A program made the position numbers and the translations under genes. This document shows positions 1 to 6,862 of a stretch of 64,000 nucleotides of DNA, in pieces. The stretch is from Motiliproteus sp036961355 (GTDB lineage Bacteria; Pseudomonadota; Gammaproteobacteria; Pseudomonadales; Balneatricaceae). The stretch lies in the NCBI GenBank assembly GCA_036961355.1, contig JBALVL010000020.1, positions 1 through 64,000 of the forward strand. Reading direction: 5' to 3'. Within the stretch, counting starts at the first letter, position 1, and every line of letters begins with the position of its first letter. Under the pieces are notes generated by a model. That model searched no databases. It worked only from the letters and a program-made list of their open reading frames with translations, and was not told the DNA's origin.

Positions 1-53
1 GTGCCGACAGACGGCTGATCATCAACGGCTAACGGGGTCACTGGGTTTGTCAT
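1..53 (-). CDS. Start of an unidentified protein, cut by the window edge
   Basis: Only the first 17 codons are present; the protein begins MTNPVTPLAVDDQP and runs off the left edge. The ATG is supported by an AAGGAT ribosome-binding site five bases upstream. It is transcribed in the same direction as the amine-catabolic genes to its right and lies 339 bases after the stop of the flavoenzyme gene. Three tandem 8-base repeats lie just upstream, so it probably has its own promoter. Its position would suit another enzyme or a transporter subunit of the same pathway, because the PotF-type protein has no ATPase or permease in view. The visible residues are too few to name a family. Confidence 0.6.
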   Translation of the reverse strand, partial: MTNPVTPLAVDDQPSVG

Positions 54-392
54 AAAAGATCCTTTCTCTTTCGTGGTTTATTGTTGAGTTGACTACCGGA
101 CTATCGGACTACCGGTAAAAGGCGATGATCTAGCTACCTGATGTGTATCGACAGTTGGTTGGTACGAAGCCCAACTGAGGTAACCAGTAACACCTGCTGA
201 GGATTAGGAAGGAGTGGCCAGCAGCCCTTTTCTTTTTATAAGCAGAGCTTGTTAGATACTGGCCTGCACGAGAGGTCCGGACAATTGATATTATTTTCGC
301 CACTGGTAACAAAAATTGCCTGTTATAAAAGCAGGATGCAATCCGTGCGTTTCCAAGCAGATACGAGCGTGATCGGGGTGCAGTGACTGCTG
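54..392. other. Intergenic region with candidate promoter and stop-proximal hairpin
   Basis: This 339-base stretch separates the flavoenzyme gene from the left-edge gene. I find no convincing gene; the short open frames here lack ribosome-binding sites and family features. It contains the tandem repeats at 91-114. At its right end a perfect 7-bp stem, GTGCAGT at 378-384 pairing with ACTGCAC at 395-401, overlaps the stop codon of the flavoenzyme gene. No run of T follows the stem on the minus strand, so it is not a standard intrinsic terminator. Confidence 0.4.
91..114. repeat. Three tandem 8-bp repeats upstream of the left-edge gene
   Basis: The sequence reads GACTACCG, GACTATCG, GACTACCG without spacing, and the last copy runs into GTA to give the palindrome TACCGGTA. 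It lies 38 to 61 bases upstream of the ATG at position 53, where an operator or activator site would be expected. That it binds a regulator is inference from position and repetition only. Confidence 0.5.
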
Positions 393-2465
393 TTACTGCA
401 CAGCATCATTAAAAAAGACCCGGTCATATTTCGCCGGATTATCGGGGTCGATATCACAATCGAGCTCGCGTGCATATTTATGCCCGGCGTAGACGGCAGC
501 AGCGATGATGGCTGGCGCCTCGGCATCTCCAATCCGTTTAACAGACTTGGGAGCACCGTCGAGCCCATTTTTAATCGCCTCTACCAGCTGATGGTAGAGC
601 TGGTCCTGCGGTATCCGGCAAGTCACCATCACCACATTTTTCACTGCAATCGTCTGTTGGCGTCCGGTATAGCTACATTTTAGGGTCGCACTCTCGCCAT
701 CAAAGCTGTCCAGACCATGATTTAGAATCAATGGCACCCCCAGTTCGATCAACAGGGCCTGTACACGGGTTTGCTCGGCGTTGTTGCTGCTCCAGTGCGA
801 GACCTTACTTTCAGGGGAGAGGTAACTGACTTCAATCCCAGCCAGATGCAGTTTTTCTGCCATCAGGCTGCCCATGTAGAAACCATCATCGTCATAGACA
901 AGGGTTGTCCCTTCGGGCAGTCGACCTGCCATGATATCGTCAGGCGTGAAGATCGTCGCTGAGGCGAGGTTGGGGATCGGCGTATCGTGGAAGTTTCCAA
1001 AACCATCGGCGCGCCAGCGGGCTCCGGTGGCGATCGCTACATGATCGACCTCAACAGCCAAAATGTCTTCCAGAGCCAGTCTGCTTTCGCGATAGATCTC
1101 GACATTATTCATATTATCCAACTGAGTGACCCGGTAATCGCGCACCCGCGCCCATTCCGACAAACCGGGCAACCGGCTTTCCGCACTGACACGACCACCT
1201 AACTCACGGGTCGCCTCTGCCAAAATCACCTGATAACCCCGCTGCCCCAAAGCTCGGGCGGCTTCCAAACCGGTCGGCCCGGCACCGACGATCAACACCC
1301 GCGCATCAGACCCTTTGGGATCAATATTCTCCGGATGCCAGCCCCGACGCCACTCCTCACCCATGGCCGGGTTTTGGGTGCAGCGAATCGGATAGTGTTT
1401 ACTGTCTCCGGTGTAACAGATGTTACAGCCGATACATTCACGAATATCTTCCGGCCTTCCCTGTTCGATTTTCTGCGGCAGGAAGGGATCGGCGATCGAT
1501 GGGCGGGCAGCACCAATAAAGTCCACTACCCCACGTTTAACCTGGCTGGCCATAGTATCAGGTGACGTAAACCGCCCTACAGTCACCACCGGTTTGCTGG
1601 TCTTGGATTTAACCTCCGCCATGTAAGCCTCTAAAGCCCCCTCTTTGACGAAACGTGATACTCCCATCTCCAGCGAGTAATCCCAGATATTGATATCCCA
1701 AAGATCAGGCAACTCGGACAACGCTTCAAAAATCTCCATCCGATCACCATGAACAGGGGTGCCATCCGGACCTCCGCCATCATCGACGGTATAACGAACA
1801 GCCACCGCGCAGGTGTCGCCAACCGCCTCCTTGGTGTCTTCAATCAATTCACGTAACAATCGCATCCTGTTTTGCTGCGATCCCCCGTATTCGTCAGTAC
1901 GGGTGTTTAACTTCGGGTTGAGGAAGTTATCCACCAGATAGTGGTGGGTGGCATAGACATAGATAATATCGAAACCAGCCGCTTTGGCACGCAAAGCGGC
2001 GTTACGGTGCCAGCGCCGTAATTCCTGAATATCAGCGTGATCCATCGCCCGAGACTGATACGGATCGCCATTCCAGTTCGGCATGCTGGTCACATCCATC
2101 GATACCTCGCGGCTCAACAGGTTGGCAGAACGACTACCGCTGAACCAAAGTTCAACCCCGGCCAGACCACCGTGTTGATGGACCTGATCGGTCATCAGAC
2201 GATGGGCTTTTATATCGTGCTCATCCCACAATGAATGGCATGGGTACGGGGTGTCATCGGACGCCGGATGAATGGAACAATATTCGGTGCAAACGACCCC
2301 CCAGCCGCCTTCTGCCTTGGTGGCGCGCATGTCCGCCACCATCCGTGGACGCAGCCAGCCCATGCCGGTGCAGTGAGGCACTTGATAAAAGCGGTTCTTG
2401 GCCGTGACAGGACCGATTTTTAGCGGCTCAAACAGAATATCGTAGCGGGGGTCACGACCGGTCAT
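393..2465 (-). CDS. Trimethylamine-dehydrogenase-like FMN/4Fe-4S flavoenzyme (amine N-demethylase)
   Basis: The protein has 690 residues. An N-terminal old-yellow-enzyme barrel (about 1-340) is followed by a 4Fe-4S motif with Cys344, Cys347, Cys350 and Cys362, and an ADP-binding domain opening with GAGPTG at 394-399. This is the architecture of trimethylamine dehydrogenase (TMADH), DgcA and StcD, which demethylate amines and pass electrons to an ETF. The likely covalent-FMN cysteine is Cys32 (FYQVPHC), and Tyr171/His174 match the TMADH Tyr169/His172 pair. Tyr62 matches one wall of the trimethylammonium cage. The segment carrying TMADH Trp264 and Asp267 is three residues shorter here, and the Trp355 equivalent is Asp354, so the substrate is probably not trimethylamine. 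It follows the potF-like gene in the same direction. Correspondence to TMADH numbering was made from memory. The family is certain; the substrate is unknown. Confidence 0.88.
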   Translation of the reverse strand: MTGRDPRYDILFEPLKIGPVTAKNRFYQVPHCTGMGWLRPRMVADMRATKAEGGWGVVCTEYCSIHPASDDTPYPCHSLWDEHDIKAHRLMTDQVHQHGGLAGVELWFSGSRSANLLSREVSMDVTSMPNWNGDPYQSRAMDHADIQELRRWHRNAALRAKAAGFDIIYVYATHHYLVDNFLNPKLNTRTDEYGGSQQNRMRLLRELIEDTKEAVGDTCAVAVRYTVDDGGGPDGTPVHGDRMEIFEALSELPDLWDINIWDYSLEMGVSRFVKEGALEAYMAEVKSKTSKPVVTVGRFTSPDTMASQVKRGVVDFIGAARPSIADPFLPQKIEQGRPEDIRECIGCNICYTGDSKHYPIRCTQNPAMGEEWRRGWHPENIDPKGSDARVLIVGAGPTGLEAARALGQRGYQVILAEATRELGGRVSAESRLPGLSEWARVRDYRVTQLDNMNNVEIYRESRLALEDILAVEVDHVAIATGARWRADGFGNFHDTPIPNLASATIFTPDDIMAGRLPEGTTLVYDDDGFYMGSLMAEKLHLAGIEVSYLSPESKVSHWSSNNAEQTRVQALLIELGVPLILNHGLDSFDGESATLKCSYTGRQQTIAVKNVVMVTCRIPQDQLYHQLVEAIKNGLDGAPKSVKRIGDAEAPAIIAAAVYAGHKYARELDCDIDPDNPAKYDRVFFNDAVQ

Positions 2466-2500
2466 GGCAAGGTTCTCTCAGAGAGTTTGGCGACCTAACA

Positions 2501-2547
2501 CCCCTGCAAACCAGCAGCGCAACACGTTTAGACGCTATTTGCAGGGG
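2501..2547. repeat. Inverted repeat between the potF-like and flavoenzyme genes
   Basis: CCCCTGCAAA at 2501-2510 is the exact complement of TTTGCAGGGG at 2538-2547, with a 27-base loop. It sits in the 116-base gap of a same-strand gene pair. Such stems between a binding-protein gene and its downstream partner often stabilise the upstream mRNA, which would allow more binding protein than enzyme. No T tract makes it a terminator. Confidence 0.5.
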
Positions 2548-2581
2548 GTATAGAGGGCGTATACAGGGTGTAGAAAGAGCT

Positions 2582-3700
2582 TTAGCGGCCCGACTTAACG
2601 TCAGTCCACAACCGAGAGACAACACGGTCGATCTTTTGAGTCATCACTTTGAAGGAGAACAGATTCGCCTTGACCTCATCGCTGGGGAAGATGGTCTCAT
2701 CATTAGCGATCGCCTCATCGATAAACTCTATCGACGCTTTGTTGGCATTGGCATAAGCGACATAGTTACTGACCTCCGCGATCACCTCAGGACGCATCAG
2801 ATAATCGAGAAACTTGTGCGCATTGTCGGAATTTTGGGTATCGGCGGGAATCGCGATCATATCAAACCACACCGGCGCTCCCTCTTTCGGGATTGAGTAG
2901 GTGACATTAACACCGTTATCCGTTTCTGATGCGCGGGTTGCCGCCTGGATAACATCACCTGACCAGCCAACAGCAACACAGATATCGCCGTTAGCAAGAT
3001 CATTGATGTATTGAGATGAGTGGAAGTAGTTGATGTGGGGACGAATACTCCGAAGTAACTTACCTGCCGGAGCGTCTCTCTTGTAATCATCTTTCTCGAA
3101 ACTGTTGGGATCTTTTCCGACATAGTGCAGAGCGATCGGAATCATCTCCGAAGGTGCATCCAGTATTGCGACCCCGCACGTCGCCAGCTTTTCGATATTT
3201 TCAGGTTTGAAGACAAGATCCCAGCTATCGACCGGGGCATCATCGCCCAACACGGCCTTAACCTTGTCGATGTTGTAACCAAGACCCGTGGTGCCCCACA
3301 TGTAAGGAATGCCGTAGCTGTTGCCGGGATCTACATCCGTTAACACCTTCATCATGGCTTCATCGAGGTGTTTGTAATTCGGTAGTTTGGTTTTATCCAA
3401 CGGTAGAAAAACACCGGCCTGAATCTGACGCCCCATGAAATTTGAGCTGGGAAAAACAAGATCATAACCGGATCGCCCCGCCAGCAACTTTGCTTCGAGC
3501 ACTTCGTTGCTATCAAAGACGTCATAGATAACATCTATACCGGTCTCTTGCTCAAATTTTTCGATGGTTCCTGGTGACATATAGTCGGACCAATTGAGAA
3601 TCGATATCTGCTCTTTCGCTTGGGCGGGTACAGCGACAGCTAGACTTAAGCACAGTGTGGATAGAGCCATTTTCATAGGTCGTGGCGTTGTGTGATTCAT
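2582..3700 (-). CDS. potF: PotF-type periplasmic polyamine/amine-binding protein
   Basis: The protein has 372 residues and a Sec signal peptide ending near AVAVPAQA. It is the solute-binding component of a spermidine/putrescine-type ABC importer and should act in the periplasm. Amine-binding elements of E. coli PotF are retained: the aromatic/acidic NWSDY near the N-terminus, SSQYINDLANGD, the GWSGD loop, WFD, and YANANKA near the C-terminus. One acidic contact region reads DAPSE instead of DAPEE. The start is supported by an AAGGAAA site before the ATG. The gene lies between the aldehyde dehydrogenase and flavoenzyme genes, all on the minus strand, so it probably delivers their substrate. 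No potG, potH or potI is in the window. Binding-protein function is well supported; the exact ligand is not. Confidence 0.9.
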   Translation of the reverse strand: MNHTTPRPMKMALSTLCLSLAVAVPAQAKEQISILNWSDYMSPGTIEKFEQETGIDVIYDVFDSNEVLEAKLLAGRSGYDLVFPSSNFMGRQIQAGVFLPLDKTKLPNYKHLDEAMMKVLTDVDPGNSYGIPYMWGTTGLGYNIDKVKAVLGDDAPVDSWDLVFKPENIEKLATCGVAILDAPSEMIPIALHYVGKDPNSFEKDDYKRDAPAGKLLRSIRPHINYFHSSQYINDLANGDICVAVGWSGDVIQAATRASETDNGVNVTYSIPKEGAPVWFDMIAIPADTQNSDNAHKFLDYLMRPEVIAEVSNYVAYANANKASIEFIDEAIANDETIFPSDEVKANLFSFKVMTQKIDRVVSRLWTDVKSGR

Positions 3701-3858
3701 CGTATTTCCTTATATAGTAGTTGTTTTTTTCAACGGAATTTTGTATGAATTATTCTAAATAAAACAATCAATTAGGATATGTAAACGTAATTTTTTGAGT
3801 AATTCCGTAATGACATACAACGCAACGCTTAACAACCGCAAGCCATCACTGTCGGTGC

Positions 3859-5355
3859 TCAGTTCGTCAGATCCAGCCAGATGGTCTTCTGCTCGGTGTA
3901 TTGTTCATGGGCCTGAACACCGTTGTCTTTGCCTCCGAATCCGGACAGCTTGTAACCACCAAAAGGGGTTGAGTGATCACCTTCGCTGTAACAGTTGATC
4001 GAAACGGTTCCCGCCTTGATCTCGCGTGCTAAGCGATGAGCTCGGTTCAGGTCATTGGTATACACCGAGGCTGCTAATCCGTAGTCGGTGTCATTCGCCA
4101 GCGCGATCGCTTCCTCGTCGCTACTGACACTGAACACCGACAGCACCGGACCGAAGATCTCGTCTCGGGCGATCGACATCGAGTTATCGACCTCATCAAA
4201 AATAACCGGGGTGAAGAAATACCCGTTTGCGTGGTTTTCGTCGAAGGTGCCGTCGCCATAGATGATCTTGGCACCCTCCTGTTTTCCCTTGTCGATAAAC
4301 CCTGAGACCTTTGCCTGCTGCTCTTTACTGATCAAAGGACCAAGCTGGGTATCCGGATCCAGAGGAGCGCCAATTTTCCAGGATTTGCAGTGGGCGACGA
4401 TCTTCTCCAGCAGAGACTCTTTCAACGAATAGTGAACGATCAAGCGAGTATTAGCGGTGCAGGTCTGCCCCATATTCCCCATAAAACTGTAGGCCTGATG
4501 TTCTGCCACCCGATCCAAATCCGCCCCCTCAACGACGACACAAGGACTCTTGCCGCCGGTCTCCAGCACCACTCGCTTCATGTTGCTCTGAGCCGAATAC
4601 TGCAAGAACAGACGCCCGGTCGCCGTCGAACCGGTGAAGGAGACAATATCTACCAGAGGATGTAGCCCCAGCGGTTTTCCTGCCATCACCCCGCTCCCGG
4701 TGACCACATTAAACACCCCCTTGGGGAGGCCAGCTTCAACCGCCAGTTCGGCCAACCGTAAGGCGGTCATACTGGTCATCTCTGACGGTTTAACCACCAC
4801 TGAGTTACCGGTCGCCAACGCGGGTCCCAGTTTCCAAGCCGCCATCATCAGCGGGAAATTCCACGGCAGCACCAGAGCCGCCACGCCGATCGGCTCTCGA
4901 ATAATCATCCCCAGCGCATCGTTGCCGGAGGGTGAAATCTGATCATAAAGCTTATCCTGGACTTCGGCGTGCCAGGCGATGCAATCGGCAGTCCCCGGGA
5001 CGTCGATATCGATGCAGTCGGCTATCGGCTTGCCGCTCTCTAAACTCTCGAGAACCGCCAACGGTTCGAGGTTATCCCGGATGAGGGCAGCAAACTGCAA
5101 CAGGACCTGTTTACGCTCTGAGGGGTGCATCGAAGACCACACACCCGAGTCAAATACCGATCGCGCGTTGGCGACCGCAACATCAACGTCTTCAGAATCG
5201 GCCGCCGAAATCTCTGCCAATAACTCACCTGTAGCGGGGTTAACTGTCGCCATCGTTTTACCCGAACAAGCAGCGCGATAAGCACCATCGATAAAACATT
5301 GTGTCGGCAGTGTCAGCTGGCTGGCGATGGTTGAATAATCATCATAACTTTTCAT
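3859..5355 (-). CDS. NAD(P)-dependent aldehyde dehydrogenase (PuuC-like)
   Basis: The protein has 498 residues and oxidises an aldehyde to the acid in the cytoplasm. The full catalytic set is visible: PWNFP with Asn166, the cofactor loop FTGST at 240-244, general base Glu265 in LETGG, and nucleophile Cys299 in GQTC. Overall it resembles gamma-glutamyl-gamma-aminobutyraldehyde and betaine-type dehydrogenases. The frame is open 10 codons further to a TTG, but I chose the ATG at 5355 because an AGGT site precedes it and the upstream residues are not typical of the family. In this neighbourhood it probably handles an aminoaldehyde released by amine oxidation. The enzyme class is certain; the substrate is inferred. 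Confidence 0.92.
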   Translation of the reverse strand: MKSYDDYSTIASQLTLPTQCFIDGAYRAACSGKTMATVNPATGELLAEISAADSEDVDVAVANARSVFDSGVWSSMHPSERKQVLLQFAALIRDNLEPLAVLESLESGKPIADCIDIDVPGTADCIAWHAEVQDKLYDQISPSGNDALGMIIREPIGVAALVLPWNFPLMMAAWKLGPALATGNSVVVKPSEMTSMTALRLAELAVEAGLPKGVFNVVTGSGVMAGKPLGLHPLVDIVSFTGSTATGRLFLQYSAQSNMKRVVLETGGKSPCVVVEGADLDRVAEHQAYSFMGNMGQTCTANTRLIVHYSLKESLLEKIVAHCKSWKIGAPLDPDTQLGPLISKEQQAKVSGFIDKGKQEGAKIIYGDGTFDENHANGYFFTPVIFDEVDNSMSIARDEIFGPVLSVFSVSSDEEAIALANDTDYGLAASVYTNDLNRAHRLAREIKAGTVSINCYSEGDHSTPFGGYKLSGFGGKDNGVQAHEQYTEQKTIWLDLTN

Positions 5356-5696
5356 TTTCGGAACCTGTTTGATGGCTAGAGACAAAGGCGGTGCGAAAGT
5401 GTCGGCGGATCTATTACGCTTTTTCAGGATTGAAGGCGCTGGTCAGGCGCTGAAAAAACGAACGCAGAAGACTTGTTTTTCAAAAACTTAATAGAGAAAC
5501 ATCGAATTAAAATGAAGTTAAGCAAGATCAACAAACAGCAATACCATCACACCATGGGCTACCCCAATCAGGGCAATTACGCTCGATACTTGCATACAGG
5601 ATGAGAGCCCCACAATTTATCTTTATTTTTGTACTGGTAAATTTAATTACCGATAAATGGCCTGAACCGGCCTGTAGTGATACCACTTAGCCGCTG
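5356..5696. other. Intergenic region upstream of the aldehyde dehydrogenase gene
   Basis: This 341-base gap follows the stop of the AraC gene and should hold the promoter that reads left into the aldehyde dehydrogenase, potF-like and flavoenzyme genes. It is A/T-rich around 5480-5525 and 5620-5660. I see no gene, no strong terminator, and no good copy of the direct repeats found at 6746-6783. Confidence 0.4.
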
Positions 5697-6743
5697 TTAT
5701 GGACGTTGATGCTGCTGTCGATAAGCACTGGGGGAGACCCCCGTCCAGCGTTTAAAGGCGATACGAAACCCCCGCACATCTTTGTAACCCAGCGCCATCG
5801 AAATGGCGTCGAGTGACGTCTGGCTTTGGGTCAGTTGCCGCCGGGCGGTGTTGAAACGAACTTCGTCGAGGATCGACTGGTAAGAGGTATTGAGCCGCGT
5901 TAAACGCCGCCGTAAGGTTCGCGATGATATGTTGAAATGCCGGGCAGCATCTTCCAGCGCTGGTTGTCGCGGTAGGTGCTGTTGGAGGTATTCTCTGAGG
6001 GTCACCACGGTGTTGTAGTCATGCCGTAACGGCGCCACCATATTGCTGCATAACTCCCGCATCAACGGTGCCTGTTCGGGTTTGGCATAGGGCAGCGACC
6101 GCGACATCAGCTGATCTGACAGAATCACCTTATTGCACCCAGCGGCGAAGATCACCGGACATTGGAACACTTGCTGGTAAACCTCATCACTGTCGGCACG
6201 ATTGGGATGAGCGAAGTAGACCGCTTGGAAAAACACCCGGTCCATGACGATTTCGTTCAGCACACAGTGCAGAGAAGCTAAGGTGCTTTCTGTTTCCATC
6301 TCCACCGCATATTGATCGGCAGGTGTCGGGGCGATACTCAAGCTGTAGCAGGCCTGATCTTGATAAGTCTCTCTTGACAGGGTCATCTTACAAGACCAAC
6401 TGATCAACGGCATGAACTGCACCGCCAGTTTCAGTGCCTCAATAACCGTACTGGCGCCAAGCATCGCCTGCCCCAACATGCCGTAACGACTTAGGCCCAG
6501 CGACTGACCGTGACTAATGCCTAACGTGGGATTGTTATTATGGTGGGCGATTCGGGTGTACAGGCTTAACTCTTGATCGAGAGTCAGACGAAAGGCAGGG
6601 TTTTGCAGATTCTGTGCTGTGACCGTTGTACCCGCTAGCAACTGTTCGAGTGACGCACCCTGATTGTCCGTCAATTCTCGTAGTAACTGCTGTATCTCGA
6701 AGCTATGCCAGATCGGTGGTGGGGAAGGCATCGGTAACAACAT
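5697..6743 (-). CDS. AraC-family transcriptional regulator
   Basis: The protein has 348 residues. The N-terminal two thirds resemble the effector-binding domain of the OruR/ArgR-like AraC group (Arabinose_bd type). The C-terminal domain, from about residue 262, holds the two helix-turn-helix units, seen as DAARHFNISSRTLRRRL and later ISMALGYKDVRGFRIAFKRW. It is not the DJ-1-fused GbdR type. It is transcribed away from the dimethylglycine-dehydrogenase-like gene at 6863 and lies downstream of the amine-catabolic operon start, so it is the likely local activator. Two 17-base direct repeats begin three bases upstream of its start codon, which suggests autoregulation. A second in-frame ATG four codons in is an alternative start. 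Confidence 0.9.
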   Translation of the reverse strand: MLLPMPSPPPIWHSFEIQQLLRELTDNQGASLEQLLAGTTVTAQNLQNPAFRLTLDQELSLYTRIAHHNNNPTLGISHGQSLGLSRYGMLGQAMLGASTVIEALKLAVQFMPLISWSCKMTLSRETYQDQACYSLSIAPTPADQYAVEMETESTLASLHCVLNEIVMDRVFFQAVYFAHPNRADSDEVYQQVFQCPVIFAAGCNKVILSDQLMSRSLPYAKPEQAPLMRELCSNMVAPLRHDYNTVVTLREYLQQHLPRQPALEDAARHFNISSRTLRRRLTRLNTSYQSILDEVRFNTARRQLTQSQTSLDAISMALGYKDVRGFRIAFKRWTGVSPSAYRQQHQRP

Positions 6744-6745
6744 CC

Positions 6746-6783
6746 TGTCCGAATTATTCCGCTAATTGTCCATAATTTTCCGC
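6746..6783. promoter_or_regulatory. Candidate AraC-type operator (two 17-bp direct repeats, 21-bp period)
   Basis: TGTCCGAATTATTCCGC at 6746-6762 is repeated as TGTCCATAATTTTCCGC at 6767-6783, with 14 of 17 positions identical. The start-to-start distance is 21 bases, two helical turns, the usual spacing for AraC-family half sites. The pair lies between the divergent AraC and flavoenzyme genes. Binding by the adjacent regulator is inference. Confidence 0.7.
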
Positions 6784-6862
6784 ACTATAGCTATCCCCTA
6801 CCCCTTATTCTGCCGAACAACGTTCGATCCGCCCCTTCCGTAACCGACACGCAGGCAACATC

